From positions 1 through 45,382 of the IMG/VR virus record IMGVR_UViG_3300046458_000063: a DNA stretch of 45,382 bases; one strand, 5' to 3'. Shown here piece by piece: positions 16,442 through 25,450 of the stretch. The stretch comes from a virus. Numbering within the stretch: position 1 is the first letter of the stretch; every line of letters starts with the position of its first letter. The notes under the pieces were generated by a model. That model had not been told where the DNA came from. It saw only the letters and a list, made by a program, of their open reading frames with translations, and made no database searches. The position numbers were made by a program, and so were the translations under genes.

Positions 16442-17073
16442 TCAAACCCATTCGGCCATGGCCGTTTCGAGGGAGACGCCTGTTTTTTCCTGATGCGGCA
16501 TGAAGTCGATCAACTCCGCTTTGCCTCCGCCCATTCGATGTACTTGCAGCGCTACGATCGCGCCCATCTGTTCACCGCGGGACGCCAAGTTGAACGAGCC
16601 GTATTTGTTTCGGTAGGCCACCCAGGCCATCGCTTCCGGATAGCTGATGCTGGCCTTGGCCTCTGCCACTGTTCGCCCGCCGACTCCGTTGAGCACCAGT
16701 TCGTGCCAAAACTCATCGGCGGCCGTCAGTTTTTTGCGCGGTTGGCCCCGGTGTTGTTCACCTCGTGAACGGCACCGAGCAGCGCCCAACCGAGGCTTGG
16801 CTCAAGCCGGTAGGCATCCTCGTAGGAAATTGCCTCCTCCCCTTTCGGACCGAGCGTTACGCAGGCCGCGATGTACTTGGCGTTGCGGCTTTGCTCCGAG
16901 TCGGTGGAGGAAAATAGCTGCTCGATCATGCCGAACGATTGCGGCATGACGTGGACGAAGAACTTGTTCTCGATCGGTTTGCCCTTGCTGTCCTGGTGGT
17001 TCCAGACAACGGCTTTTTTCACCATGTCGCCGCCGACAATACCGCCGGCAGCTTTCAATTCACTCAGGTTCAT
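16442..17073 (-). CDS. Tail assembly chaperone GT, made by -1 frameshift
   Basis: Translation begins at ATG 17073 as the 115-aa G protein. Slipping back one base on A AAA AAC (16735-16729) continues as RAKKLTAADEFWHELVL through the second frame to a stop at 16442, giving about 210 aa. The second frame has no good start of its own. This is the gpG/gpGT layout of lambda-type tails, where the minor fusion product binds the tape measure. The span given includes the frame change. Confidence 0.88.
16726..17073 (-). CDS. Tail assembly chaperone G
   Basis: The product has 115 aa and starts MNLSELKAAGGIVGGDMVKKAV. It is the major unshifted product, ending at a TGA directly after the slippery heptamer. 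It sits between tail tube and tape measure genes as expected. It coats the tape measure during assembly and is absent from the virion in lambda-type phages. Confidence 0.85.
   Translation of the reverse strand: MNLSELKAAGGIVGGDMVKKAVVWNHQDSKGKPIENKFFVHVMPQSFGMIEQLFSSTDSEQSRNAKYIAACVTLGPKGEEAISYEDAYRLEPSLGWALLGAVHEVNNTGANRAKN
16729..16735 (-). promoter_or_regulatory. Programmed -1 frameshift slippery site
   Basis: On the minus strand the heptamer is A AAA AAC in the G frame (GCA AAA AAC TGA). It is a canonical X XXY YYZ site with the stop codon as the next codon, which increases pausing. Re-pairing gives an uninterrupted T frame. Confidence 0.9.
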
Positions 17074-17082
17074 GGGATGCCC

Positions 17083-17574
17083 TTACGTGGTTTTCTTGAT
17101 CCAGGCGGAGCCGCCCGAACGCTGAATGGTTGCGGTGGTCTTCACCACGGTGTCGGCATCGAACGAGAACGGGAAGTCGGAAACATAGCCCTCGAACACG
17201 AACCAGGTACGTGTGGCAGGCAACTCGAAGTCGTCGCCACCGGTATCCACCGTCGGCGGCGCAACGCCGTCAGCCCAGCCCACCGCCCACTTCACAGTGG
17301 TATCACCATCAGTTTCAGATAGCTGATGCAGGCGAATGTGACTGGCGTTGTTCGGATCGGCGTTCAAACCAAGCGATGCCTGGCCAGGGGTGCGCAAGCC
17401 TTTTTTGTAGCTGCGCTCCTTCGCTTTGAGGCAGGTGTCTTCGATCTGGCCAGCCGGTGCGCCGCCCGGGACAAAGCTGGTTGCGCACTCAATCTCCATG
17501 ACGGTCTGCGGACCGGTACCGGACACTGGCGGAACAAGGGCAAAGATCTGCGTGCCCTGGGTGAGAATGGACAT
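17083..17574 (-). CDS. Major tail tube protein
   Basis: The product has 163 aa and starts [24 protein letters not shown] 17574 has GCAGGAGACACCT upstream; the longer frame runs into a terminator. It contains [25 protein letters not shown] and a closing [15 protein letters not shown], typical of siphovirus tail tube subunits. Hexamers stack to form the tube. A terminator sits just upstream. Confidence 0.88.
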   Translation of the reverse strand: MSILTQGTQIFALVPPVSGTGPQTVMEIECATSFVPGGAPAGQIEDTCLKAKERSYKKGLRTPGQASLGLNADPNNASHIRLHQLSETDGDTTVKWAVGWADGVAPPTVDTGGDDFELPATRTWFVFEGYVSDFPFSFDADTVVKTTATIQRSGGSAWIKKTT

Positions 17575-17592
17575 AGGTGTCTCCTGCGGACG

Positions 17593-17616
17593 AAAAAAAG
17601 CCCGCACGCGGCGGGC
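17593..17616 (-). terminator. Intrinsic terminator upstream of tail tube gene
   Basis: On the minus strand GCCCGC-CGCGT-GCGGGC is followed by seven T, ending about 10 nt before the tail tube ribosome site. It is the same terminator-then-ribosome-site layout as at 4263, 10791 and 11471. Confidence 0.82.
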
Positions 17617-17633
17617 CTGGGATTGGCGCTGTG

Positions 17634-18002
17634 TTATCTGGGTACAAGCCAGTCGACGTCGAAACTCGACCGGTAGAGATTTGTAGTGGTGTCTTTTTTC
17701 TCGCCACCCCAGCTCACAATATTCGCCTTCAGTTCGATTGCATGGACTATCGCGTCGGTGACCGCTCTGGCTGACGTTGCGGTCACTGCGTACACGTCAA
17801 CCTGCAGTGTGAATCCGTCAATATCCGGACGGCCCGCCAGGTAGTTTTCTGGACTCCCGGTGACCAACTGCCAAACGGCATAAGGTTTTTCCACGCCTTC
17901 CGGCGCCTCGCCGAATGGGTAGAGCCGGTGGGGAGTCACCCCGAGTAGCGCCCGAACGTCGGCATCGGCGGAGCAAACGGCGAAGATAGGTGCTGCTGGC
18001 AT
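17634..18002 (-). CDS. Tail terminator/completion protein, DUF3168 family
   Basis: The product has 122 aa. It contains [37 protein letters not shown], then [27 protein letters not shown] and a C-terminal [11 protein letters not shown], the standard DUF3168 pattern. Members cap the tail tube end facing the head. It overlaps the upstream gene by one base. Confidence 0.88.
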   Translation of the reverse strand: MPAAPIFAVCSADADVRALLGVTPHRLYPFGEAPEGVEKPYAVWQLVTGSPENYLAGRPDIDGFTLQVDVYAVTATSARAVTDAIVHAIELKANIVSWGGEKKDTTTNLYRSSFDVDWLVPR

Positions 18003-18496
18003 CAGTTACTCCCGGCAGCCTGGGCCGTGCGCTTGATCGCACGGTCAATGGCTTTCTCGTATTCGGTAACGAAGGTATTGGTCGCCTCGCTGATGTTGTC
18101 AGCAAGGGCTTTACGCATGAAAGGCTTCGCTTCCATTTTCTCCGTGCCGAACTCCAAAAGGCGCCAGTGAGGCGTAGGCCCGCCGGCTGAAATGTCTGGC
18201 TGTTGTCCGGCTTTCGCCAGCACCGCGCCCTGCATCACGCCGATACGGAACCCCAAATCGCCGGTCCGTTTGAACAGTCGACCATTCCAGCGCAAGGCGA
18301 TGTTGTTGGCGATGGACCTTCCGGTTTCAGCATCATCCAAGGCTTGGGCGCCTTCCTTGGCTTTGTCCGCCACCAACTGCGCAGCACGGCGCAACGCGGA
18401 CCTCCCGCCTTTGCGCTTCAGGTCGTATGTAACGGCCTCGAGCTTTCCGAGCAGCGAGTCCAGCCCGGTAATGCTGAACTCCACCCCATCAGCCAT
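18002..18496 (-). CDS. HK97 gp10-like neck/tail completion protein
   Basis: The product has 164 aa. It begins MADGVEFSITGLDSLLGKLEAV with RRAAQLVADKAKEGA, and has HWRLLEFGTEKMEAKPFMRKAL near residue 110-130, the signature of HK97 gp10 family proteins. These join tail to head. It overlaps the head closure gene by 8 nt. Confidence 0.9.
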   Translation of the reverse strand: MADGVEFSITGLDSLLGKLEAVTYDLKRKGGRSALRRAAQLVADKAKEGAQALDDAETGRSIANNIALRWNGRLFKRTGDLGFRIGVMQGAVLAKAGQQPDISAGGPTPHWRLLEFGTEKMEAKPFMRKALADNISEATNTFVTEYEKAIDRAIKRTAQAAGSN

Positions 18497-18827
18497 CGTT
18501 CACCCCCTTCGCCACCAGAATGGTGAGGTACTCAAGGCCTGACTCAGGATCGGGAAGCGGAGGCCCCTGAATGTTGTAGACGTCGCCGCGGTGCAGAATG
18601 CGCATCGTCGGCAGCACGCCGGCACGGTACCGGATCACCATGCGGCCGGAGGCTTCGGACTGGCCCGCCTGCGCTGCGATCAAATCGCGGGCGCTGAGCG
18701 GTTCAACCGAGGCCGGCACCTTCTCCCAGACAGTCTCCCATCCCGGAAGCATCTCGCCGGATCCGGGATCTTGGACCAGCCCAGGGGATTGAAATGTGAT
18801 CCGGTGACGTAAACGACCGGCGCGCAT
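18489..18827 (-). CDS. Head closure protein (HK97 gp9/SPP1 gp16 type)
   Basis: The product has 112 aa. MRAGRLRHRITFQSPGLVQDP at the start and ILHRGDVYNIQGPPLPDPES with EYLTILV near the end are the typical features. It closes the connector channel after DNA packaging. It starts with a one-base overlap with the connector gene. Confidence 0.9.
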   Translation of the reverse strand: MRAGRLRHRITFQSPGLVQDPGSGEMLPGWETVWEKVPASVEPLSARDLIAAQAGQSEASGRMVIRYRAGVLPTMRILHRGDVYNIQGPPLPDPESGLEYLTILVAKGVNDG

Positions 18828-19303
18828 CAGGCACCCATCCCGACGCGATATGGCGTCAGCAGAGCCTTGGAGGCTTGCGGCAATTCAGTGGCAATGGTGC
18901 CGGTTACCACCTCTTCGCGGTTGGCAAATAAGTGCCCGAGCTTCAACAGGCAGGCTGATTGGATACTGGGCTCAATGACCATTCCTCGGGCTACTCGGGT
19001 GGCTGCGTCCAACGCCTCGGAGAGCGAGAACTTCGCATCAGCCATGGCTTCACAGCGCAATAGATGGTCATCAATCAGAGCAGCATCGCCCATGGCCGCA
19101 TCATATTGCTGTCGAGCCTCGCTTCGCATAGATGGCACCTGCGAACGGGCAGCATCGAGAGCGACCTGATCAACAAAGAACGAGCGCTGGAGGTAGGCCA
19201 TCGCGGCACCCTCAGCGCCATCCAGCTGGGACTGAATAAGCTCCTGGTCCTCCGGCTCCGCCAGAAGGTGCTTCATCGCCAGATCAATGTTGATCACGCT
19301 CAT
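18827..19303 (-). CDS. Head-tail connector (HK97 gp6-like)
   Basis: The product has 158 aa and is largely helical. It contains MKHLLAEPEDQELIQSQLDGAEGAAMAYLQR at the start and ACLLKLGHLFANREEV near residue 118-133, the recognisable core of gp6-type adaptor proteins. These sit under the portal. An insert of about 50 residues (DQVALDAARSQVPSMRSEAR and beyond) makes it longer than HK97 gp6. Confidence 0.88.
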   Translation of the reverse strand: MSVINIDLAMKHLLAEPEDQELIQSQLDGAEGAAMAYLQRSFFVDQVALDAARSQVPSMRSEARQQYDAAMGDAALIDDHLLRCEAMADAKFSLSEALDAATRVARGMVIEPSIQSACLLKLGHLFANREEVVTGTIATELPQASKALLTPYRVGMGA

Positions 19304-19305
19304 GA

Positions 19306-19533
19306 TTACTCTGCCTTTTTCTTGGTGCTTGGTTTCGGCGCCGACTTGTTATCCAGCTCCGGAGCCTTTTTGCTTTCAGGTGGATCTGCAATTTTCACGG
19401 TGTAGTCCTCGACCAGCCCGTTGCGTAGCAGCTCGCGGGCGTCCAGTTCTGCGGCCTCGATATCTGATTTCGGCGGTGCATAAGTGCCGCGCCATTCGAA
19501 GCCCTTGATGGTTTTCAGTTTGATGTCGGTCAT
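19306..19533 (-). CDS. Small head-region protein, unknown function
   Basis: The product has 75 aa. It starts MTDIKLKTIKGFEWRGTYAPP and ends in a Lys/Pro-rich tail (APKPSTKKKAE). It lies between capsid and connector genes, where many HK97-type phages have a short basic-tailed protein. I know no defined function. Confidence 0.7.
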   Translation of the reverse strand: MTDIKLKTIKGFEWRGTYAPPKSDIEAAELDARELLRNGLVEDYTVKIADPPESKKAPELDNKSAPKPSTKKKAE

Positions 19534-19540
19534 CAGATCA

Positions 19541-19560
19541 AAAGCCCGGTCTCCCGGGCT
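19541..19560 (-). terminator. Weak intrinsic terminator after capsid gene
   Basis: On the minus strand AGCCCGG-GAGA-CCGGGCT is followed by TTTGAT only, so the T-run is short. It lies between the capsid stop (19587) and the next start (19533), where partial termination would raise capsid over connector levels. Confidence 0.5.
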
Positions 19561-19586
19561 TCTCCTTCAGCGCGTGCCCGAGGCCC

Positions 19587-20837
19587 TTATGGCGTTGGGT
19601 CAGTGAAAGGACCGTGGACAAACGACTGTGGACGGTACACCGCCAGCGCCAGGCGTTCTTCTGCACGGATGGTCACCATGTTCTTGGTGAAGTTGTCAGC
19701 GTCTTCGGTCGAAACCTCGACGTTTGCATCTTCACGGTCGAAGACCTGGGCAGCCATGTCGAATGCGCCGACCATGAACTCACCCTGCGGCATGGCGTTG
19801 GTATCAACAACCGGCAGGCGCCACATGCGAGGCTGACCACCTTCCTGCACGTTGACCCAGATGTAGCTGCCGGTGCTGTCCTTCGCCAACTCCATGTCGG
19901 CCCAATCAACCGGGTTGAGGACAATTGCGCTGGCACGATACTCGGCAATCCGCACCTGCAAGATGGCCCGGCGCAGCAGGTCAATTTTGGTATCGCCCGC
20001 TTTTCGCAAGGCTTCGTTGAATGCGGTGGCTTGAGGGATCAGGCCCAGAAGATTCTGGCCAGTGCCGTTACCGGCCAGGATCTGGTTTTCCTCGACGTAT
20101 TTCAGGCCGTAAATCGCACGACCGTCGATGTAGCTCTGCAGCAACGGAACGTCTGCCAGCACCTGCTTGGACGCCCGGAACCAGTGAGCAATGGTCTTCA
20201 CGGTGGTGGTGATCAGCTCGAACGACAGATCGGACTGAGGTTTCGCCAGGGTCTCGCCAACCGGCGCAGCCATGTTCTGGAAGCCAGACTCCCGCACGTA
20301 CTCGATTGCGTTCGAGCTGGTTCGGCCAGGCATGATCAGATCACGAATGGTGAACGGACGATCCGGCCCCTGGATGATGCCTGGCACACGGGTCGGCTCG
20401 ATGGCCACGCCAACGCCTCCGGTGCCAGTGGTTGCGCTGGTGATGCTGGTCACCGCCTTGAGGCGCATGCGAGCAACACCACGGCCTTTTTCCGCCAGGC
20501 CTTTGAAGTCGTCACCATCGGTGAACTGCTCGCCGATGGATTTGGTGCCCTCGTCGTTGGCAGCACCGCGGCGAGTGAGCTTCTGCTCAACTTCGTTCAG
20601 GCGATCTTGCAGGCCGAGACCATCCTTGACCAGACCATCGAGAATGGTCTTGGTGTCGTCCAGGATCTTGCCGTGAGATTTGATTTCTTCGTTGGCCTTC
20701 TCGGCAAACACCTTGATGTCATTGTCGCGCTTGCTCAGCGCGTCCATGACATCCTTCAGTTCCAGCTGGTCGCCGGCACGCTCTTTACGTTGCATCTGGC
20801 GCTGTTCGGAGCGCGCTTGATTGCTCAAGTAGTTCAT
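19587..20837 (-). CDS. Major capsid protein, HK97 fold
   Basis: The product has 416 aa. Residues 1 to about 100 are a charged coiled coil (delta scaffold domain: KEANEEIKS-type heptads, DDTKTILDGLVKDG). The mature part begins near RLKAVTSITSATTGTGG. It then shows VGVAIEPTRVPGIIQGPDRPFTIRDLI, WFRASKQVLADVPLLQSYID and LNPVDWADMELAKDSTGSYI, all typical of HK97-type capsids. The delta domain is expected to be removed by the neighbouring protease. Confidence 0.96.
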   Translation of the reverse strand: MNYLSNQARSEQRQMQRKERAGDQLELKDVMDALSKRDNDIKVFAEKANEEIKSHGKILDDTKTILDGLVKDGLGLQDRLNEVEQKLTRRGAANDEGTKSIGEQFTDGDDFKGLAEKGRGVARMRLKAVTSITSATTGTGGVGVAIEPTRVPGIIQGPDRPFTIRDLIMPGRTSSNAIEYVRESGFQNMAAPVGETLAKPQSDLSFELITTTVKTIAHWFRASKQVLADVPLLQSYIDGRAIYGLKYVEENQILAGNGTGQNLLGLIPQATAFNEALRKAGDTKIDLLRRAILQVRIAEYRASAIVLNPVDWADMELAKDSTGSYIWVNVQEGGQPRMWRLPVVDTNAMPQGEFMVGAFDMAAQVFDREDANVEVSTEDADNFTKNMVTIRAEERLALAVYRPQSFVHGPFTDPTP

Positions 20838-20847
20838 GAGTGATTCC

Positions 20848-21555
20848 TTAAAACTGTGGGAGAGACAGGCCTTGGCTCAACTGCGCATGCAGTGCCTTGG
20901 CAACTTGGGTTTCAGCCTGGTCGCCCGCGGACTCGCTCCGGAGCATGTGCTGCAATCCACGGTTGGCAATCACCGCGGATTGAGTTTTCGAGAAGCCTGC
21001 CTCACGCAGGAGCAACTCAAATTCAGGAAGCGAAGGTAGGCCGCCGTGGGCCAACTTCGATTTGATGGTGTCGGTACGCGCCTCGTCGTTGGCCGGCACC
21101 GTCACAATGGAAATTTCCACCAGGTCCAACTTGGTTAGCGTGCGGATTCGGGTCTTCTCATCAAAGCTCGACTCGCGCACGTAGTACCCGATCGACAGCC
21201 CGGTGATTGACCTGGACTTCATGCCGCGATAAGCGACTCGAGCATAAGGAGCCTCAGCCAACCAAAGCTCCCCCGCGCCGAACAGGCCGTATTCGTCCTC
21301 CTTGAGGCTGGCGATATCCCAACTACCAATCGGCTCGCCGGTACTGTGCTGCCACAACACCGGGAAAGTCCGATCCTTCGCCTTTGCCTCAGCAATCGAC
21401 TCAAGGAAAGCCCCTGGGGCCACCACTTCGTTGTAGCTGTCGACGACGCCGAACACCGATCCGTAGCCAGAAAAAAGGCCGTCATCACCGACAGCCTTAA
21501 CGTCATAGTCGAATGAGCGGTATTTGACCGCCACCGCCGGGTCTTTTCGTTTCAT
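20848..21555 (-). CDS. Prohead protease, HK97 family
   Basis: The product has 235 aa. The catalytic His70 (PVLWQHSTGEPIG) and Ser121 (SITGLSIGY) are visible, with VVAPGAF, LDLVEISIVTVPAN downstream. It processes the capsid N-terminal domain during maturation. The C-terminal ~50 residues (GGLPSLPEFELLLREAGFS) are a common extension. It overlaps portal by 4 nt. Confidence 0.95.
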   Translation of the reverse strand: MKRKDPAVAVKYRSFDYDVKAVGDDGLFSGYGSVFGVVDSYNEVVAPGAFLESIAEAKAKDRTFPVLWQHSTGEPIGSWDIASLKEDEYGLFGAGELWLAEAPYARVAYRGMKSRSITGLSIGYYVRESSFDEKTRIRTLTKLDLVEISIVTVPANDEARTDTIKSKLAHGGLPSLPEFELLLREAGFSKTQSAVIANRGLQHMLRSESAGDQAETQVAKALHAQLSQGLSLPQF

Positions 21556-22889
21556 TCCGGATTACCTTTTGGCTTGTCGTTAAGCCAGTCAATGAGGGCT
21601 GATCGAGCCTGCTGTGCATCACCGGCGTCGCCGCCAAGCTTGTCGATCGGCAACATGTTCGATTGGACGGTGAGCTTCGCGGCATTGCCGCCCATGGGCG
21701 CAAGGTTCTCCTTGATCCGGCAGTCGTCGCGGGTGTAGATGCCGTTTTGCGTCATGGAGCTGTAGAACGACGCGCGGGCCGCGCTGTCAGCACGGAGCAG
21801 ACCTTCTACGTTGAACTTCGCGTAGAAGCGTCGGCGCTCTTCAGGTCGAAGCAGGCGTCGATTGATGCTTTGCTCGATCCGCTTCATCCAGGGCAGCAGG
21901 GTGAAGCTCAGGAAGCCGAGCATCTGCTGTTCCATGCCGGTGCCCCAGCTGGTGCTGTTCGAGGTATGACCGACCATCCATGGCGGCGTCCGGAACCAGC
22001 GGCAGATCTCCTCGACATTGAAAGCTCGGGTCTGCAGCATCTGTGCGTCCTCGGGCGTCATCGACACCTGCTGATACTTCATGCCCGCCTCAAGCACCAT
22101 GGTCTTGCCGGTGTTCACTGCTCCCGCAAATTTCGCAGCCATGTCCTCGCGGATATCTTCCCGCTGGGCCTTGTTCAGTATCTGGTCGGTCGACAAGACT
22201 CCGCCGAGCTTCATTCCGTTGGCGAACATCTTGCTGGCCGATTCATCAGCCGCCATCGCAGCGCCGAATACGTTGCGCCCCATAGCCAGTGGACTGAGGC
22301 CGCACATAGGGTCAGTACCGAACCCACGGGTATGCATCATCTGTTCATCAAGCAACGTGTGGGATTTTCCCAAGGTGTCGATGAATCGGTATTCAATCTC
22401 GCCGGTGCTGAGACGCCTTGGCGGTGAAACGGCCTGGGGCAGAATGAACTCGAGCGATGAAATCTCCGCGCCCACCCTGTGTGGCTCGTTGAAGCTGTTG
22501 CCGCTGAGCAGAAGGCTCGCCACAACGCACTCCCAAAATTCCACCGGGGTTTGGTCGGCATTTGGCTGCTGGCTGATAACCCGGTGTACAGGGTGAGATG
22601 ACGCCACCACCGGTAAACCGTTTTTGTCTTCGTACAGCGCGATAGGCAAAGTGGCCAGAGTTTCGGCAATCAACCGAACACAGGCCCAGACCGTGGAAAG
22701 CTGCAGCGCCGTTTGCTGGCTTACGGTTTTACCTGATGCTGAATCAGTGCCGTAGAAGCTGTTCCAGAACGCCTTGTCGCCCAGGCCGATCCGACGGCCC
22801 ACCCAGCCAGCCAATGAGGATTTGACAAGGCTCGGCTCTGCCGATTTGAACATTGCCTGCCGCAGGACAGACTTGAGTGGTTTAGTCAC
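21552..22889 (-). CDS. Portal protein, HK97 family
   Basis: The product has 445 aa. The sequence TALQLSTVWACVRLIAETLATLPIALYE, HPVHRVISQQPNADQTPVEFWE, GNSFNEP and ICRWFRTPPWMVGH is typical of HK97-type portals. The start is GTG at 22889, overlapping the small membrane gene by 8 nt. Twelve copies form the DNA entry ring at one capsid vertex. Confidence 0.95.
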   Translation of the reverse strand: MTKPLKSVLRQAMFKSAEPSLVKSSLAGWVGRRIGLGDKAFWNSFYGTDSASGKTVSQQTALQLSTVWACVRLIAETLATLPIALYEDKNGLPVVASSHPVHRVISQQPNADQTPVEFWECVVASLLLSGNSFNEPHRVGAEISSLEFILPQAVSPPRRLSTGEIEYRFIDTLGKSHTLLDEQMMHTRGFGTDPMCGLSPLAMGRNVFGAAMAADESASKMFANGMKLGGVLSTDQILNKAQREDIREDMAAKFAGAVNTGKTMVLEAGMKYQQVSMTPEDAQMLQTRAFNVEEICRWFRTPPWMVGHTSNSTSWGTGMEQQMLGFLSFTLLPWMKRIEQSINRRLLRPEERRRFYAKFNVEGLLRADSAARASFYSSMTQNGIYTRDDCRIKENLAPMGGNAAKLTVQSNMLPIDKLGGDAGDAQQARSALIDWLNDKPKGNPE

Positions 22890-23046
22890 CGGTCAGCCCC
22901 TTTCGGATGAAACCTGCGACACCCAGGAAGGACGCGCCGCCAGCGATGAGAGACCATCCAGTGCCGGCCAAGACGAAGACGCCCGCAACGAGCAGGCACA
23001 GCGCGGCCACGGCCGCTGCAATGAAGAGGACCAGGCCTGTATCCAT
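22882..23046 (-). CDS. Small two-helix membrane protein between terminase and portal
   Basis: The product has 54 aa and starts MDTGLVLFIAAAVAALCLLV, followed by a second glycine-rich hydrophobic stretch (LAGTGWSLIAGGASFLGVAGFI). ATG 23046 has GGATAA upstream and was preferred over a TTG at 23064. Its 8-nt overlap with portal and its place after TerL indicate a real gene. The function is unknown. Confidence 0.65.
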   Translation of the reverse strand: MDTGLVLFIAAAVAALCLLVAGVFVLAGTGWSLIAGGASFLGVAGFIRKGLTGD

Positions 23047-23053
23047 GGGTGAG

Positions 23054-24781
23054 TTATCCAACAATGATTGGTTTCGAAAAGAAGTCGGTGATGTTGCCGC
23101 TGTTGTCGTTGGCCAGAATCAGCGCCCGACCGATTGTCATGATCAGCGCAACGGCGCCGTCGATCTTATTGTCGTCGCCTTGCTTGATCGGACGAACGAC
23201 ATCGTCGTTGCCGGGCATGTTTTTCCCGATCACATTGGCGATGCACCAAGTCATGATCGGATTGCCGTCATGATGGAACCGGCCGGCGGTTATGGCCGCC
23301 TCGAGCTCCTTCATCGGATCTGACATGTTGGTGTAGTTCTGCGTGATCGTGATCGGATTGAAGCCCTCGTCGTCAAGGTCGTGGCTCAACCCCGTGGCGC
23401 CGTGCGGGTCAATCGGGCACTCGCGAACTGGTGCCTGGTGGTTTGCTTCCTTGGTGTCTTCGAAGATCTCCCGGTAATCGATCTCGGCGCCGTCAGTCAC
23501 CTCCAGATGTTTGGAGTTAATCCAGGCCTGAAACCGCTCTGACATGCGCTTGTTGTCGCTGTCATACGCGGTGTCATAGGGCACCCAGAACTTCGGCGCA
23601 ACACTGTAGTAGTGGGTTTTCCCATCGATCATGCGCCAGAACAGCCGCGCTCTTGAGTTCATGTCCAGCTTACGCGCCAAGTCGAATCCGGCGATCCATT
23701 CCTGACCCTCGAACTGTTCCAAGGTCAGCGTGGTGTCCTCGCACGACTTCCAGTCTTCCATGTTGAAGAAGCCGGACTTGGCGCTCACCCACAGGTTCAA
23801 GTGTTTCGTTTTGAACGTGTTGGTGAACCTGGCCGAGCGAATCGCCCGGGCCTGTTGGCTTTCCAGGTACTCCTGGAACACTGAGACCCCGTGGTTCGGA
23901 TTGGCCTTGGCCAACATCTTCGGGTCCGTCCAGTCGTCACCTTCATCGAGTGTCCAGATCCAGCCGAACAATTCCTCGTCGGGCACGGTGCCCTCGAGCA
24001 TCTCGATCACCTGGCGGCGCTTGTCGTAGCAAGGCCCCTCGATGTCGGCGCCGGCGGTGGTGATGATGAACATCAACGGCTGACGCCGGGCACCCATACC
24101 GGTCAGCATGGTGTCGTACTGGGCTGAGGTTGGGTGTTCGTGGTATTCGTCGACGATGGCGCAGCTAGGCGATGCACCGTCGCCCGGGTTACCGATCAGC
24201 GGCTCGAACCGGCTGAAGTCGGACGGGATGTTCATGTTGGAGGCATTCACCTCAATACCGGCGGCCTGCACCAGCATCGGCGACTTGCTGACCATCAGCT
24301 TCGCTGGGCGGAACACTTCCCACGCTTGTTTCTCAGTGGTCGCGCCTGAGTAAACCTCTGCCCCGAACTCGCCGTCGGCGACAAACATACTGATGCCAAC
24401 ACCGCCAGCGACCACGGACTTGCCGTTCTTTCGCGGCACTTCCCAGTAGCTCTCGCGGAAACGCCGGTGCCCGCCCTTCTTCTTGACCCAGCCGAAGGTG
24501 ACGGCCAGGCCAAACAACTGCCAAGGTTCCAGGGTGATGAGCTGCCGCTTGAACGCCCATTCACCCTTGGTGTGTGGCAAGAGCTGGATCAGCTTCAGCT
24601 TCTTCTCGGCTTTGGCCGGGTCGAACTTGAAGCGGAACGCACGCTTGCGGCTGGCGGCCAGGTCATCGAAGTGACGCTGCACTGCCTGGTGGATGTAGCG
24701 GCACGCTGGCACTTTCCCACGCAACAGAGACCTTCCCCACGCCATCGCCTTATCGACGTTGGGGTGAGCAGACTTGGCCAT
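23054..24781 (-). CDS. Terminase large subunit
   Basis: The product has 575 aa. The ATPase part has a Walker A variant PRKNGKS (116-122) and Walker [11 protein letters not shown] with Asp211-Glu212. The nuclease part follows, with [11 protein letters not shown] and [20 protein letters not shown] (nuclease Asp). It cuts and pumps DNA into proheads with TerS, HNH and portal. ATG 24781 directly follows the TerS stop. Confidence 0.96.
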   Translation of the reverse strand: MAKSAHPNVDKAMAWGRSLLRGKVPACRYIHQAVQRHFDDLAASRKRAFRFKFDPAKAEKKLKLIQLLPHTKGEWAFKRQLITLEPWQLFGLAVTFGWVKKKGGHRRFRESYWEVPRKNGKSVVAGGVGISMFVADGEFGAEVYSGATTEKQAWEVFRPAKLMVSKSPMLVQAAGIEVNASNMNIPSDFSRFEPLIGNPGDGASPSCAIVDEYHEHPTSAQYDTMLTGMGARRQPLMFIITTAGADIEGPCYDKRRQVIEMLEGTVPDEELFGWIWTLDEGDDWTDPKMLAKANPNHGVSVFQEYLESQQARAIRSARFTNTFKTKHLNLWVSAKSGFFNMEDWKSCEDTTLTLEQFEGQEWIAGFDLARKLDMNSRARLFWRMIDGKTHYYSVAPKFWVPYDTAYDSDNKRMSERFQAWINSKHLEVTDGAEIDYREIFEDTKEANHQAPVRECPIDPHGATGLSHDLDDEGFNPITITQNYTNMSDPMKELEAAITAGRFHHDGNPIMTWCIANVIGKNMPGNDDVVRPIKQGDDNKIDGAVALIMTIGRALILANDNSGNITDFFSKPIIVG

Positions 24782-25267
24782 TTAAGATCTCAGTAGTTGG
24801 GCGAATTCGTTGGTTTCTTTTTCCTTGTTGCCCCCTATGAGGCGCGTACGGCTGGCAGGATCAAGGCCGAGCATTGAGCCGAACGTCACCATCTGGCGCA
24901 TCGTCTCGTTGGCAGCGGTCAATGCCGGGTTCTTCATGGGGCCACCCATGGCACCAGCCACTACGATCCCATGATCGCGCACTGATTCCTGGGCCATGCG
25001 CCAGTTGTCGTAAGCAACGCAGAATGCTTCAACGTTGTGCAGATCGGTGATGGCCACAACGTTTTCACGCAGCAGCTCCGGCACAACCATGCGCCACATC
25101 TGGGCAGCGCGGTCGCTCAGCCATTCCGGCGGATCGACATTCGTGATCTTCGAAAACTCTGGCTCGGCCTTGTTGAGCGCTCGCTTGCCAGGATTCCCGG
25201 CGAGCAATTTCTTGGCCGTCGGCTTGGGTTTGCGACCACGGCCGGCGACCGTGGCGGGGCCTCCCAT
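24782..25267 (-). CDS. Terminase small subunit, P27 family
   Basis: The product has 161 aa. The N-terminal basic stretch GRGRKPKPTAKKLLAGNPGKRALNKAEPEF and then PPEWLSDRAAQMWRMVVPEL are characteristic of the P27 family. It binds the packaging site, likely the gap just upstream (25268-25443). The C-terminal MLGLDPASRTRLIG motif is also typical. Confidence 0.95.
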   Translation of the reverse strand: MGGPATVAGRGRKPKPTAKKLLAGNPGKRALNKAEPEFSKITNVDPPEWLSDRAAQMWRMVVPELLRENVVAITDLHNVEAFCVAYDNWRMAQESVRDHGIVVAGAMGGPMKNPALTAANETMRQMVTFGSMLGLDPASRTRLIGGNKEKETNEFAQLLRS

Positions 25268-25443
25268 CGCGCAACTCCTGGATTTTTAATTTCGCGGGTG
25301 TGTAAAAACGATTGAGGGCGCGGTCTAGGAGCCAAAAAACCCAGACTTTCGACCCTCCCCCTCCCCATAGATGAGAAATCCTCTCATTTCTGTCATTTTC
25401 GACCATTTTTGGTCAAAATCCGTGCGACTCGTTCTCATTTCGA
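25268..25443 (-). other. Probable cos packaging region
   Basis: This is a 176-bp gap between the HNH nuclease and TerS genes, where HK97-type phages carry cos. It contains a GC core GGGCGCGGTC (25316-25325) flanked by AT-rich sequence, polypurine/pyrimidine tracts, and repeats listed separately. The cut position cannot be read from sequence alone. The assignment rests on gene order. Confidence 0.55.
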
Positions 25444-25450
25444 TCATTTC
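25371..25450. repeat. Short repeats beside terminase genes, possible TerS-binding sites
   Basis: TCTCATTTCTGTCATTTT (25382-25399) is repeated as TCTCATTTCGATCATTTC (25433-25450). Between them is a perfect palindrome GACCATTTTTGGTC (25401-25414). ATGAGA at 25371-25376 forms an inverted pair with the first TCTCAT. The array runs 7 bp into the end of the HNH gene. Repeated words at cos suit a cosB-like function. Confidence 0.5.

Noticed and set aside
16442-16789. Separate gene for the T frame
   Set aside because: Its upstream part is the G frame in another phase and it has no start signal; the slippery site explains it.
19614-20843. 409-codon plus-strand frame
   Set aside because: Exact antisense of the HK97 capsid gene, no ribosome site, no family features.
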